A stretch of 64,000 bases of DNA from Massilia sp. Root133 (GCF_001426525.1 NZ_LMEW01000034.1:66697-130696), one strand, 5' to 3'; shown: positions 18,261 to 27,745, counted from the stretch's first letter. Numbers and translations: made by a program. The notes: generated by a model not told the origin, from the sequence alone.

Positions 18261-18946
18261 CGAAAATTCTCCTGGTCGAAGACCAACCCACCGCCGCGGC
18301 CTACCTGGCGCAGGGCCTGCGCGAGGCCGGCATGACCGTCGACGTGGCCACCAACGGCCCGGACGGCCTGCACCGCCTGCTGACCGAGCAATACGCGCTC
18401 GCGATCCTGGACGTGATGCTGCCGGGGCTGGACGGCTGGACCATCCTCGCGACGGCGCGGCTGGCCGCGTCGCGTACGCCGGTCCTGTTCGTGACGGCGC
18501 GCGACGACGTCGAGGACCGCGTGCACGGCCTGGAACTGGGCGCCGACGACTATCTCGTCAAGCCGTTCGCGTTCAGCGAGCTGCTGGCGCGCGTGCGCGT
18601 CATCCTGCGGCGCGGCGACGCGCTGCCCGGCACGCCCGAGCCGACCCGCTATCAGCTGGCCGACCTGACGCTCGACGTCGCGAAGCACCGCGCGGCCCGC
18701 GGCGCCGACCGGCTCGACCTCACGCCCAAGGAGTTCGCCCTGCTCGCCCTGCTGATCAAGCGCCCCGGCGAAGTGCAGCCGCGCGCCGTGATCGCGGACC
18801 AGGTATGGGACATGAACTTCGATTCCGACACCAACGTCATCGAGGTCGTGATCCGGCGCCTGCGCGCCAAGCTGGACGACCCGTATCCCGTCAAGCTGCT
18901 GCACACGGTGCGCGGCGTCGGCTATGTCCTCGAAGTCCGGGCCTGA
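18257..18946 (+). CDS. OmpR-family response regulator (CusR/CopR-like)
   Basis: A 229-residue regulator. The receiver domain has the acidic pair (VEDQ), phospho-acceptor Asp52 (LAILDVMLPG) and Lys102 (LVKPF). It is followed by a winged-helix OmpR output domain (LTPKEFALLALL, SDTNVIEVVIRRLRAKL, LHTVRGVGYVLE). Translation most likely starts at TTG 18257, since the permease stop lies in the same four bases and no ATG or GTG gives a full receiver domain. The last 23 bp overlap the histidine kinase gene. Its output segments resemble heavy-metal or copper-type regulators. It probably activates this same efflux operon. Confidence 0.9.
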   Translation: MTKILLVEDQPTAAAYLAQGLREAGMTVDVATNGPDGLHRLLTEQYALAILDVMLPGLDGWTILATARLAASRTPVLFVTARDDVEDRVHGLELGADDYLVKPFAFSELLARVRVILRRGDALPGTPEPTRYQLADLTLDVAKHRAARGADRLDLTPKEFALLALLIKRPGEVQPRAVIADQVWDMNFDSDTNVIEVVIRRLRAKLDDPYPVKLLHTVRGVGYVLEVRA

Positions 18947-20333
18947 ACGGGGCGCCCGGCGCTGGTCGCTGCGCGCGCGCCTGTCGCTGTTCTTCGGCGT
19001 GGCCATCGCGGCCATCGTGGCCGGCGTGTCCATCATGATGTATGCGGAGCTGGTGCACCAGCTGCACGAGAAGGAAGAACTGGAGATGCAGGACGACCTG
19101 CAGATCCAGATGGAAGTCTTCAAGTCGCTGGCGAAACGGCAGCGGCCGACGCAGTGGCAGCACGAATGGAGCGAGCAGCAGGAGGACGGCGGGCGGTTCG
19201 CCTGGCAGTTGACGGGACCCGGCGGCACGGTATTGCACGCATCGCCGAACGCCGCGGCGTTCGCCGCCGGATTCGCCCGCCGCGACCGCCCGCGCCACGA
19301 CGAGCGCGTGGAGGACGGTGCCGGCCGCAAGCCGCATTCCCTGCTGGTGGCGAGTGTCGGCGCCGAGCGCGTCGCGGGTCCCGGCACGCGCCTGCGCGGG
19401 GCGCTGGACGTCAGCCAGGACGAGCGCGTGCTGCGCCGCTATCTGAGGAAACTCACGCTGGTGGTGGCGGCGACGACCGGCGTCGCGGCCGGCCTGGGCT
19501 GGCTGCTGGTATGGCGCGGCCTGGCGCCGCTGCGGGCGATCAGCGCGGCGATCGGCCGCATCAACGCGAACGGCCTGCATACCCGGATCGCGGACGAAAC
19601 GTGGCCGTCCGACCTGCGCCAGCTCGCCCTCGCCTTCGACGACATGCTCGCGCGGCTCGAGCGCTCGTTCGACCAGTTGTCGCGCTTTTCGTCGGACCTC
19701 GCCCACGAATTCCGTTCGCCCATCAACAACCTGGTCGCCGCCGCCAGCGTCACGCTGGGACGTGCGCGCAACGTCGGCGAATACCAGGACACGCTGGAAG
19801 TCATGGTGGAGGAAGGCAGCCGGCTGTCGCGCATGGTATCCGGCATGCTGTTCCTGGCCCGCGCGGACAACGCGCAGCAGACGATCCGGCGCGAAGCGCT
19901 GAGCGCGCGCGAGGAATTCGCCCGCCTGATCGCCTTTTTCGAGGTGATGGCGGACGAACTGGGCATCGCCCTGCGCGCCGAGGGCGATTGCCGCCTGACG
20001 GCGGATGCGATGCTGCTGCGGCGCGCGCTGTCGAACCTGTTGTCGAACGCGCTGCGCTACACGCCGCGCGGCGGTACCGTCGTCCTGCGCGCCGCGACAG
20101 ACGGCGACGCGTGCGTGATCGCCGTCGCCGACGACGGCTGCGGCATCGCGCCGGAACACCTGCCCTACCTGTTCGACCGGTTCTACCGCGCCGACCCGGC
20201 CCGCAGCTCGACCGACAGCACGGGGCTCGGCCTGGCCGTGGTCCGTTCGATCGCGGAACTGCATGGCGGCACCGTCACCGTCGACAGCGCGCCCGGCAAG
20301 GGCGCGGCATTCACGCTGCGCCTGCCGTCCTGA
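18924..20333 (+). CDS. Sensor histidine kinase (heavy-metal sensor type)
   Basis: A 469-residue membrane kinase. TM1 (~residues 18-40), a ~120-residue periplasmic sensor, TM2 (LVVAATTGVAAGLGWLLV), a HAMP linker and the H-box (SSDLAHEFRSPINNL) are followed by N (NLLSNALRYTP), D/G1 (VADDGCGIAP), F and G2 (STGLGLAVV) boxes. All catalytic motifs are intact. In the H-box the usual HELRTP is HEFRSP, a common variant in the CusS-like group. The gene starts inside the end of the response regulator gene. It should phosphorylate that regulator in response to a periplasmic signal, which the sequence does not reveal. Confidence 0.9.
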   Translation: MSSKSGPERGARRWSLRARLSLFFGVAIAAIVAGVSIMMYAELVHQLHEKEELEMQDDLQIQMEVFKSLAKRQRPTQWQHEWSEQQEDGGRFAWQLTGPGGTVLHASPNAAAFAAGFARRDRPRHDERVEDGAGRKPHSLLVASVGAERVAGPGTRLRGALDVSQDERVLRRYLRKLTLVVAATTGVAAGLGWLLVWRGLAPLRAISAAIGRINANGLHTRIADETWPSDLRQLALAFDDMLARLERSFDQLSRFSSDLAHEFRSPINNLVAAASVTLGRARNVGEYQDTLEVMVEEGSRLSRMVSGMLFLARADNAQQTIRREALSAREEFARLIAFFEVMADELGIALRAEGDCRLTADAMLLRRALSNLLSNALRYTPRGGTVVLRAATDGDACVIAVADDGCGIAPEHLPYLFDRFYRADPARSSTDSTGLGLAVVRSIAELHGGTVTVDSAPGKGAAFTLRLPS

Positions 20334-20345
20334 CCACGCGCCGGT

Positions 20346-21023
20346 TCAGTGGCCGTGCGCGTCCGCGCGGCCGCAGGAACAGGCATCGTTCCACGCCGAG
20401 TTGAGGATCAATCCGCAGAAGTTGGTACGCCGGTAGCCCGGGGTCTTCAACGCCAGCACGTCGGCCTTGACGTTGCCGAAGGTCGTGTCGGGCTTGTGGG
20501 CGATGCCGCGCGTGAAGGCGTCGATGATGCCCTCCTTGAAACCCTCGCCGCGGGGATGGGCGGCGACGACGAGCCGGCGCTGCTCCTCCGTGAACTGGTC
20601 GTATGCCAGGCCCAGCACGTCCATCTCGACGCCCGCCGTCACGAGCGCGACCACCGGCTTCTTGTGCTCGGGGATGCCCGGCGTCGTGTGCAGGGCGATC
20701 GCGTCCCACACCTGCTCGACGTCGGCTTCGCCGATGCCGTAGGCACGCAGGAAATCGCGGGCCGCGTTCGCACCGTCGACCTCGAAACGCAGGTCCTGGC
20801 TGCTGTACGGCGGCACCAGCCCCATGTCGTGGAACATGGCGCCGATATACAGCAGCTCGGGGTCGACCTGCAATCCCTTGCGCTGCCCCGCCAGGGCGCC
20901 GAACAGGAACACGCGGCGCGAGTGGTGGTACAGCAGGTCGGTCTCCGTATCGCGCACCAGCTGGGTCGCGTCGCGGGCCATGCGGCTGTCGGGGATGACG
21001 ATGCCGGCAATCGTTTCGCTCAT
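20346..21023 (-). CDS. HD-domain hydrolase, cyanamide-hydratase-like
   Basis: A 225-residue protein with the HD metal-binding pattern: His33-His34 in LYHHSRRVFLFG, His65-Asp66 in GAMFHDMGL, and a later AIALHTTPGIPEH segment. This arrangement and length match the HD subfamily that includes fungal cyanamide hydratase and related bacterial proteins. The C-terminus ends in a small Cys/His-rich tail (CSCGRADAHGH). It is convergent with the efflux kinase and stands alone with its own ribosome site. The substrate is unknown; nitrile/cyanamide hydration or phosphohydrolysis are both possible. Confidence 0.75.
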   Translation of the reverse strand: MSETIAGIVIPDSRMARDATQLVRDTETDLLYHHSRRVFLFGALAGQRKGLQVDPELLYIGAMFHDMGLVPPYSSQDLRFEVDGANAARDFLRAYGIGEADVEQVWDAIALHTTPGIPEHKKPVVALVTAGVEMDVLGLAYDQFTEEQRRLVVAAHPRGEGFKEGIIDAFTRGIAHKPDTTFGNVKADVLALKTPGYRRTNFCGLILNSAWNDACSCGRADAHGH

Positions 21024-21164
21024 GGGCTTCTCCTTGGGATTCGTGGGTCACGGGATGGCGGCCATCGCAACGATGCCGCCACCGACAAGTCTGCTCCGGG
21101 GCGGCCGGCCGCGGTCGTCCCCGTGCGCGCGAAAGCAGCCAGAATGCGTGCGAATCACGCCAGG

Positions 21165-22301
21165 TCAGAACGCATGGCGCACACCGGCCATCAGGCCGAT
21201 CTGGCTGGCGCCGGCAGCCGGCGTCGTCCCGCCGCCGCCGCCGCTGACGGAAAAGCGTGACCTGGCGCCATTCCACAGATGCCCGCCCTTGACGTACACG
21301 GCCGTCGTTTTCGACAAATAATAGGTCAGGCGCGCCGTTGCCAGCGTTGCGGCGGTGTCGTGCTGTTTCACCCGGATGTGCAGCGCTTCGCCGTCCAGCA
21401 CGAGCGCATCGGTAATAAAATACTGCGCCCCGGTGTAGACCAGGTGCGAGCGGACATCGGGCAGCGCCGGGGACGCGGTCCGGACGCTGCGGCCGATCCA
21501 GCCCGCGCCCACCTTCAGGCGGCCGAACCGCAGGTAGGCGTTGGCCTGCATGCGCGCATCGTAGTCGTCACCCGACGCAAGGGGTTGGGGCGCGACACCG
21601 TCGAAGAAATTCGTGGCGGCATTCGTTCCGCCGTGCTGGCGCGCATACGCGGCGGCGACGCCGAAACGGGGCGCGTCGTACTTGAGCATCGCGCTCCATT
21701 CCCTGCACTGTACGCTTTGCGTGACGCCTCCCTCCCCGGCGCAGGTACCCTGGCCGGGCGAATTGCCGGTGCCCGCGCCATCGCGCCCGAAGGAGTACGT
21801 GGCGCCGACCGTCAAGCGGGCAAACCTGCCCTTGTAGGCAACCGTATTGTCGCTCCGCGCGTTCGGCAGATAATTGTCCAGCGCGCCGATGCCATGAATG
21901 TCGGGGCCGAGCATCTCGGCATCGGCGAGCACCCAGTACGCCATGTTGTACTGGCGGCCGAACGACACCGTCCCCCACGGGCCGTCCAGTCCGATCCACG
22001 ACTGCCGCCCGAACATGCGGCCGCCCTGCCCCAGGTCGCCGCGCCGCACGTTGAAGCCGGTTTCGAGTGCGAATACCGCTTTCACGCCGCCCCCGAGGTT
22101 CTCCTCGCCGCGAAACCCGAGCCGGGACGGGAGTTCTCCGCTGACGCCCGGCAACCGCACGAGGCCGTGTCCCGCCGCATCCACATTCGACACGTATTCG
22201 ATCCCGGTATCGAGCAGTCCATACATTGAAACATTGGTTTGAGCACATGCCATTGCGCTGATAAAAATGGACGCCGCAGCGCTCAACTTTGCGAACCTCA
22301 T
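21165..22301 (-). CDS. Gram-negative porin (second paralogue)
   Basis: A 378-residue betaproteobacterial porin. The signal peptide ends at SAMACAQT, then NVSMYGLLDTGIEYV, SRLGFRGEENLGGGVKAVFALETG and RQSWIGLDGPWGTVSFGRQYN follow, and the last residues LMAGVRHAF give the C-terminal Phe needed for assembly. The start at MRFAKLSAAAS has an AGGAGA site; a longer frame lacks one. A glycine-rich loop (GGGGG near residue 360) is unusual. It is divergent from the nitroreductase gene across an A/T-rich 307-bp region, which may indicate joint control. Confidence 0.9.
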   Translation of the reverse strand: MRFAKLSAAASIFISAMACAQTNVSMYGLLDTGIEYVSNVDAAGHGLVRLPGVSGELPSRLGFRGEENLGGGVKAVFALETGFNVRRGDLGQGGRMFGRQSWIGLDGPWGTVSFGRQYNMAYWVLADAEMLGPDIHGIGALDNYLPNARSDNTVAYKGRFARLTVGATYSFGRDGAGTGNSPGQGTCAGEGGVTQSVQCREWSAMLKYDAPRFGVAAAYARQHGGTNAATNFFDGVAPQPLASGDDYDARMQANAYLRFGRLKVGAGWIGRSVRTASPALPDVRSHLVYTGAQYFITDALVLDGEALHIRVKQHDTAATLATARLTYYLSKTTAVYVKGGHLWNGARSRFSVSGGGGGTTPAAGASQIGLMAGVRHAF

Positions 22302-22608
22302 TACCGTCTCCTGAATGTCTATCGTTATATATCGCCGAATTAAAAGCTTGCACCAATCATCCGGACTCATTCAGGCTAACATCGATATACCAGGCTTCGC
22401 GGTGAATTGTATTCACGGCGCAAATGAACCAGAACGACACAGAAAAATCGCTACCGGACTTATCGAACAATTACCGAATCAATTACAGCGAAATGAATTT
22501 CGTGCAATTGCCTCATGTGGCATCCTCAATTGATCGGGAATGGGGTGCGTGCTAGCATTCATTCAGTATTCCAGCCCATTCGGGCCTATTAATTTATGGA
22601 GACAAGCA
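22302..22608. other. A/T-rich divergent intergenic region between porin and nitroreductase
   Basis: These 307 bp are markedly A/T-richer than their neighbours and contain no supportable gene. They must hold the divergent promoters of the porin and the nitroreductase. I could not assign clear -35/-10 pairs, and found neither the 26-bp motif nor the LysR-type box described elsewhere in the window. Both genes use very similar GGAGAC-type ribosome sites. Confidence 0.6.
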
Positions 22609-23355
22609 ATGAATTCCGTGCATTACCAGCAAGAGGATGGCCACGCCGTGCGTGCGGGCGTGACCGATGCCGTGGCGGAGGTCGTGGACAGCGTCATGCG
22701 GGGCCGTGCCGCGGTCCGGCGCTTCCTGGACCGGCCGGTCGACCGGCGCGTCGTGACCGATATCCTCGACGTCGCCCGTAGTGCGCCGAGCAATTCCAAC
22801 ACGCAACCCTGGCGCGTACATGCGCTGGCCGGTGCGGCGAAAGACGCACTGTGCGCCGCACTCGGCGATGCCCACGCAAACCGCCCGGAAGCCCATACAC
22901 CGTGCTATAAACATTTTCCGGATGTACTGGGCGAACGTTATGCGGCGCGCCAGGCGGCATTCGGCGCGATTTATTATGGGAGTCTCGGAATCGATTTCGA
23001 CGACACGGCCCGGCGCAATATACAAACCGCCCAGAATTTCAAATTCTTCGGCGCGCCGGTCGGATTGATTTTCACGATCGACAGTTCACTCGAACGCGGC
23101 AGCTGGATCGATTACGGCATGTTTTTACAAAATATCATGCTCGCGGCGAAAGCCCGCGGCCTCGATACCTGCCCGCAAATCTCGTTCGTCAAATACCATG
23201 AAATCATCCGGCAGCATCTTTCGATTACGCCGTATGAAACCATCGTATGCGGCATGTCGATGGGTTATGCGGATCCGTCCGCCCGAATCAATGCATTGGG
23301 ATTGCCGCGCGAACCCGTAACGGCATTTACCTCCTTCCTCGGATTCGACGGCTGA
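22609..23355 (+). CDS. Nitroreductase-family flavoprotein
   Basis: A 248-residue FMN-dependent nitroreductase-like enzyme. RRAAVRRFLDRPVD with FMN-phosphate arginines, the SAPSNSNTQPWRVHAL motif and the C-terminal IVCGMSMGYAD segment are characteristic. Start 22609 has a GGAGACAAGC leader. It may reduce nitro groups or quinones with NAD(P)H in the cytoplasm. Four genes downstream lie an aromatic-acid carrier, an FMN reductase and a PnbB-like protein, so reduction of a nitroarene such as nitrobenzoate is plausible. The second half of the gene uses more A/T-ending codons than its neighbours, a hint of separate ancestry. Confidence 0.82.
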   Translation: MNSVHYQQEDGHAVRAGVTDAVAEVVDSVMRGRAAVRRFLDRPVDRRVVTDILDVARSAPSNSNTQPWRVHALAGAAKDALCAALGDAHANRPEAHTPCYKHFPDVLGERYAARQAAFGAIYYGSLGIDFDDTARRNIQTAQNFKFFGAPVGLIFTIDSSLERGSWIDYGMFLQNIMLAAKARGLDTCPQISFVKYHEIIRQHLSITPYETIVCGMSMGYADPSARINALGLPREPVTAFTSFLGFDG

Positions 23356-23368
23356 ATCACCGCGTATA

Positions 23369-24946
23369 TCAACCGGGCGCCCCGGCTGCCGGCAATGTCC
23401 GGCCGGGGGCCAGGCGGAATCCGCTCACCACCTCGCCAAGCACGTTGGCCTGGTCGGCCATGGACCGCGCCGCGGCGGCGCTTTGCTCGACCAGCGCCGC
23501 GTTCTGCTGCGTGACGTCGTCCATCCGGGCGATGGCAGTACCGATCATCTCGATGCCGGTACGCTGTTCCTGGCTGGCCACACTGATCCTGGCGACCACG
23601 TCGTTCACGTGCCGCACGCTGCCCACGACGTTCGCGATGGCGGCACCGGCCTCTTCCACGGTCCGGGTACCGGCCCGCACCTTGTCGGCCGAGTCGGCGA
23701 TCAGCACGGTGATTTGCTTCGCCGCCCGCGCCGACCGCTCCGCCAGGTTGCGCACTTCCGCCGCCACGACGGCAAAGCCCCGGCCGTGTTCGCCCGCCCG
23801 GGCCGCCTCCACCGCGGCATTGAGCGCCAGGATATTGGTCTGGAACGCGATCTGGTCGATGACGTCGGTGATCTCGGCGATGCGCCGCGACGAGGCGTCG
23901 ATCAGGCCCATGGTATCGACCACCTCGCCGACCGCCCGGCCGCCCGCGGATGCAACGTCGGCCGCGGATTGCGCGAGCCGGCTGGCCGCGTGGGCGTCGG
24001 CGGCGTTGTTGCGGACGGTCGCGGTCAACTGCTCCATGGCCGATGCCGTTTCCTCCAGCGATGCCGCCTGCCGTTCGGTACGGTTCGACAAGTCGACGTT
24101 GCCGGCCGCGATCTCGGTGGACCCGAGCCGGATCGCCCGGGCGCTGTCGTGGATGCGGCCGACCATGCCGCCCAGGCTGTCGTTCATCCGGGCCAGGGCG
24201 GCAATCAACGCTCCGGTTTCGTCGCGCGCCGTCGCCTCGATACGGGATCCCAGGTCGCCGCCCGCCACGGCATGCGCCAGCCGGCACGCAGCGCCCAGCG
24301 GTTGCGTGATCGAGCGCGTGATCCGGACGGCGAACACCGTCGCCAGCAGCATGGCCGCCGCCGCCACGCCGGCGATCACGGCGAGGCTCTGGCGATACTC
24401 CGCCGTGATGTCCGCGCTGCCCTGGGCCATCAAGCGGCCGCCCAGGACCGTCATCTGGAACATGCCGTCCCGGCACGCCTGGATGTCGGCGCCCAGGGAG
24501 CCATGCAGCAACGCGATGGCGGCGGACCGGTCGCCCGCGGCGACCAGCCCGAAGAACCTGTCCAGACCTGCCGTGTAGCGCGACCTGGCCGCGCGCAGGC
24601 GGCCGTACAGTTCCCTGCCCCTGGCCGTCGTCAGGATCTTCCCGACCTGCTCCAGGCCCTCGTCGCCGCTGCGCTGCAGGGCGGCGACCGCCGCCAGGTC
24701 CGCCCGGACCCGGTCCGTGCCGTCGTCGATGAGGACGGCGCGCAGCGCGATCTCGAGGGCATCGAGGTTCATGATCAGCCGGTTGAACGCGAACGCCTTC
24801 GGATACGTGTCCGAACTCATCCGCATGGCGGTCTCGTCGAGTTGGGCCAGGCGCGTGACGCCGATGAACGCCACGGCCAGCATCATGACGATGATGCTGC
24901 CGAAGCCGATGGCGATCCGGGCGCCGACCCGCATATGTGCGAACAT
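23369..24946 (-). CDS. Methyl-accepting chemotaxis protein
   Basis: A 525-residue inner-membrane chemoreceptor. TM1 (~residues 10-30) is followed by a four-helix-bundle ligand domain of about 150 residues, TM2 (SLAVIAGVAAAAMLLATVFAV), HAMP, and a long coiled coil. The highly conserved signalling tip IDQIAFQTNILALNAAVEAAR and the GEHGRGFAVVAAEVRNLAERS segment are present. It lies 26 bp downstream of the aromatic-acid MFS carrier on the same strand, so it may be co-transcribed with it and sense the same aromatic compound. That link is known for other aromatic-acid loci, but is inference here. Confidence 0.92.
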   Translation of the reverse strand: MFAHMRVGARIAIGFGSIIVMMLAVAFIGVTRLAQLDETAMRMSSDTYPKAFAFNRLIMNLDALEIALRAVLIDDGTDRVRADLAAVAALQRSGDEGLEQVGKILTTARGRELYGRLRAARSRYTAGLDRFFGLVAAGDRSAAIALLHGSLGADIQACRDGMFQMTVLGGRLMAQGSADITAEYRQSLAVIAGVAAAAMLLATVFAVRITRSITQPLGAACRLAHAVAGGDLGSRIEATARDETGALIAALARMNDSLGGMVGRIHDSARAIRLGSTEIAAGNVDLSNRTERQAASLEETASAMEQLTATVRNNAADAHAASRLAQSAADVASAGGRAVGEVVDTMGLIDASSRRIAEITDVIDQIAFQTNILALNAAVEAARAGEHGRGFAVVAAEVRNLAERSARAAKQITVLIADSADKVRAGTRTVEEAGAAIANVVGSVRHVNDVVARISVASQEQRTGIEMIGTAIARMDDVTQQNAALVEQSAAAARSMADQANVLGEVVSGFRLAPGRTLPAAGAPG

Positions 24947-24972
24947 GGGAACTCCCGCTTGTCGAGGACGCG

Positions 24973-26349
24973 TCAGTGAAGGACCGGTGCCGCGAGGACC
25001 GGCTCGCCGGTGAGGCGCCGCGATTGGGCGAGCAGCGCCGCCGCCGCGATGCAGGACGGGATGGCCAGCAATCCCATGATCTGGGCGATGCTCAGGCCCG
25101 CGGCCAGCAACGGTCCGCCGGCGAACGCGCCGACGACGCCGCCGAACCGGCCGATGCCGAGCATCCAGGCGACGCCGGACGCGCGCGCCGCGACCGGGTA
25201 GTAGGATGCGGCGATCGCCGGCATCGACGTCAGCGCGCCGGCCAGGAACGTGCCGGTCGTGAAGATCACCCACGGGAGCACGTCGCCGTCCGTCACGGTG
25301 ACGCCCGCCAGCCAGACGAAACAGCCGGCCAGTGCAAACCCGGCCGCCACGACGCGATACGCATTCATGCGGTCCATCAGCCAGCCGAGCAGCAGCGGGC
25401 CGACGCCGGCACCCAGCGACAGCAGCGCCGTCATGCGCGCGGACTGCCCGAGATCGAAGCCGGCCTCGCGCATCAGCGTCGGCATCCAGCTCGTCAGCAG
25501 GTAATACACGACGAGACCCATGAAATACGTCAGCCACAGCAGGTAGGAACCGATTCGGAACTGCGCGCTGAACAGGATGGACAGCGGCGACTTGCCGCCC
25601 GCCGTTTCCTGCGCCGGCACGCGGTAGCCGGCCGCCGATGCCTTGAACGACCGGTCGATGCGCGCGAGCACGGCGCTGATCCGCGCCGCCGGATAACCGC
25701 GCGCCACCATGAAGGTCAACGACTCCGGCATGGTGAACAGCAGCAGCGCCAGCGCGATGGGCACGGCGCCCCCGATCACGAAGATGCTTTGCCATCCCAA
25801 TGCGGGAATGAGCCACGCGGCCGCGAATCCGCCGCCCGACGCGCCGAGCGCGAAGCCGCAGAACATGACGTTCACCAGCAGCGAACGGTGCTTGCGCGGC
25901 GCATATTCGGACAGCAGCGTGACCGCGTTCGGCATCGCCGCGCCGAGCCCGAGGCCGGTCAACAGCCGCAGCACAGTCAATTGCTGCAGCGATCCGGCAC
26001 AGGCGCTCGCCAGCGTGCACAGGCCGAAGAATGCGACGGATCCGATCAGGATGCGCTTGCGGCCGACGCGGTCGCCCAACGGCCCCGCGAACAGCGCGCC
26101 GATCGCCAGTCCGACGAGCGCGGCGCTGAACAGCGGTCCCAGCGCGACCCTGGATACGCCCCATCTGGCGGCGAGCACCGGACCGACGTAGCCGACGGCG
26201 ACGGTATCGAAGCCGTCGACGGCGATGACGAAGAAACTGAGGAACATGATCCACCTCTGCAACGGCGAGAATCGGCATCGGTCGATCACGGCAACGACGT
26301 CGATGGGTTTGTCGGTCGCCGTCGGATGGGAAATTTGTGGGCTGTGCAT
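24973..26349 (-). CDS. MFS aromatic acid:H+ symporter (AAHS family)
   Basis: A 458-residue 12-TM carrier. The N-terminal signature FFVIAVDGFDTVAVGYVGPVLA and the loop 2-3 motif GPLGDRVGRKRILIG are those of PcaK/BenK/MhpT-type transporters that import benzoate-like anions with protons. The TM4 aromatic-carrier features (TGLGLGAAMPNAVTLLSEYAPRKHRS) are present. The downstream chemoreceptor follows by 26 bp. It probably takes up a benzoate derivative that the nearby nitroreductase, FMN reductase and PnbB-like protein process. Confidence 0.9.
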   Translation of the reverse strand: MHSPQISHPTATDKPIDVVAVIDRCRFSPLQRWIMFLSFFVIAVDGFDTVAVGYVGPVLAARWGVSRVALGPLFSAALVGLAIGALFAGPLGDRVGRKRILIGSVAFFGLCTLASACAGSLQQLTVLRLLTGLGLGAAMPNAVTLLSEYAPRKHRSLLVNVMFCGFALGASGGGFAAAWLIPALGWQSIFVIGGAVPIALALLLFTMPESLTFMVARGYPAARISAVLARIDRSFKASAAGYRVPAQETAGGKSPLSILFSAQFRIGSYLLWLTYFMGLVVYYLLTSWMPTLMREAGFDLGQSARMTALLSLGAGVGPLLLGWLMDRMNAYRVVAAGFALAGCFVWLAGVTVTDGDVLPWVIFTTGTFLAGALTSMPAIAASYYPVAARASGVAWMLGIGRFGGVVGAFAGGPLLAAGLSIAQIMGLLAIPSCIAAAALLAQSRRLTGEPVLAAPVLH

Positions 26350-26485
26350 GAAGTCGTCTCGTCTGTTTATACTGTTTATATCGAATGCCCTTGACGGGCC
26401 TGCGGTTCAACGCCAGACGATTTTGGCAGAGCATGCGCGCGCCAGGAATTGATCCCTTTGCAGCAGCGAAGTGAATACCGTGCAT

Positions 26486-26509
26486 GTCGCGCGCCGGCCG
26501 GCGCGCGAC
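26486..26509. repeat. Perfect 24-bp G/C palindrome
   Basis: The 24 bases are exactly self-complementary, with arms GTCGCGCGCCGG and CCGGCGCGCGAC. They sit 6 bp beyond the stop of the FMN reductase gene on the minus strand and would form a very strong RNA hairpin. No T-run follows, so it may be a stem that blocks 3' decay or a weak terminator before the MFS gene. Confidence 0.55.
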
Positions 26510-26515
26510 GTCGGC

Positions 26516-27070
26516 TTACGCCGCGTGCCGTTCCACCCAGCCCGCGTAGGCCTGGATGAATTGCGTCAGGAACGCACGCGCGGAGTCGTCGACGAGGGCG
26601 CCGCCCTCGAATTTCGCGGCGATGCCGCCGAGATAGGCCTCGGGTTGCGGCATGCACGGCATGTTGAGGAACACGAGGCACTGGCGCACCGCGTGATTGG
26701 CCCCGAAGCCGCCCATCAGCCCTTGCGAGACGCTGACGACGGCGCTCGGCTTGCCGCTCCAGGCAGATTGACCATACGGACGCGAGCCGACGTCGATGGC
26801 GTTCTTCAAGGCCGCCGGCATCGACCGGTTGTACTCGGGCGTACAAAACAGCACGCCGTCGGCCGCGTGGATCCTGGCCCGGAAGTCGGTCCAGGCCGCG
26901 GGTGGGCCGGCATTCTCGATGTCCTCGTCGAACAGCGCCAGGTCGCCGATCTCGACGATGTCCAGCTCGATCGACGGCGGTGCCAGGCTGGCCAGCGCCT
27001 GCGCGACCTGCCGCGTGTACGACGCCTTGCGCAAACTGCCGACCAGTACCGCGATTTTCCTTGTTTTCAT
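26516..27070 (-). CDS. NADPH-dependent FMN reductase family protein
   Basis: A 184-residue flavodoxin-like reductase. The phosphate loop VGSLRKASYTRQVAQAL, the FMN-binding segment FCTPEYNRSMPAALKNAIDVGSR and SVSQGLMGGFGA are characteristic of the SsuE/ArsH/ChrR group. The minus-strand start 27070 has an AAGGA site. It follows the ICMT-type membrane protein by 34 bp, so the two form an operon with the LysR-type box upstream. It could supply reduced FMN or reduce quinones or nitro compounds in the aromatic pathway suggested by the neighbours. Confidence 0.87.
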   Translation of the reverse strand: MKTRKIAVLVGSLRKASYTRQVAQALASLAPPSIELDIVEIGDLALFDEDIENAGPPAAWTDFRARIHAADGVLFCTPEYNRSMPAALKNAIDVGSRPYGQSAWSGKPSAVVSVSQGLMGGFGANHAVRQCLVFLNMPCMPQPEAYLGGIAAKFEGGALVDDSARAFLTQFIQAYAGWVERHAA

Positions 27071-27104
27071 GGGGGTCCTTTCAAAAGATGGATAAATGGC
27101 GCCG

Positions 27105-27689
27105 CTACAGCCAGCGCCGGACGGATGCCCGATATGCCTGGTATGCACCGCCGAAACGCGCCGCCATGGCTTCCTCCTCGAAACGGGCCTGGACCTGAAC
27201 CAGCAGTTCCTCGATGGCCCACAGGCACAGCGCCGGCCAGGTGCCGACGACGAGGAGCTGCCCCAACATCGTGACGCGGATGCCCAGATACACGGGATGG
27301 CGCGAGCGGGCGAACGGTCCGTGCGTGCACAGCCGCCCTTGGCTACCGTCGTCCACGCCCATGCGCCAGTCGCTGCCCATGGCGGCCTGCGCGTAGGCCA
27401 CCCAGGCCAGACCGGCGGCCAGCAGGACCGTGCCGGCGACACGCACCGCGTCGCCCTGCCACAGCACCGGGCCGGGAAGGCCGGCGATGGCCTCGACGAG
27501 CAGGTAACAGAAATCGGCCAGCGGCAGCCAGGCGTAGAAGCAGCGGGCCGTGAAGCCGCGCGCCGAGTCACCCGCGCCCAGGGCGAGCGGCGACGTGCCG
27601 AGGCGGCGCCGGACGAGCACGAGCCGTGCCGCGCCGGCCACGCCGCCGAACACGATGGCATGCAGCAGGGGAACAAGGGACCAGGACAT
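27105..27689 (-). CDS. ICMT/NnrU-like membrane methyltransferase family protein
   Basis: A 194-residue polytopic membrane protein with about four hydrophobic segments. The C-terminal GPFARSRHPVYLGIRVTMLGQ, followed by EEEAMAARFGGAYQAYRA, is the cofactor-binding signature of isoprenylcysteine-carboxyl-methyltransferase-like proteins. Many bacterial members have no known substrate. It begins at MSWSLVPLLHA and precedes the FMN reductase. Its promoter region carries the same box, at the same distance and orientation, as the DUF4863 gene, so both are probably controlled by the adjacent LysR regulator. Confidence 0.75.
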   Translation of the reverse strand: MSWSLVPLLHAIVFGGVAGAARLVLVRRRLGTSPLALGAGDSARGFTARCFYAWLPLADFCYLLVEAIAGLPGPVLWQGDAVRVAGTVLLAAGLAWVAYAQAAMGSDWRMGVDDGSQGRLCTHGPFARSRHPVYLGIRVTMLGQLLVVGTWPALCLWAIEELLVQVQARFEEEAMAARFGGAYQAYRASVRRWL

Positions 27690-27745
27690 CGGTGGGATTC
27701 GTTCTAGCGGAGGAGCAATATGATGGCATGGCGCCTGGCGGGATT

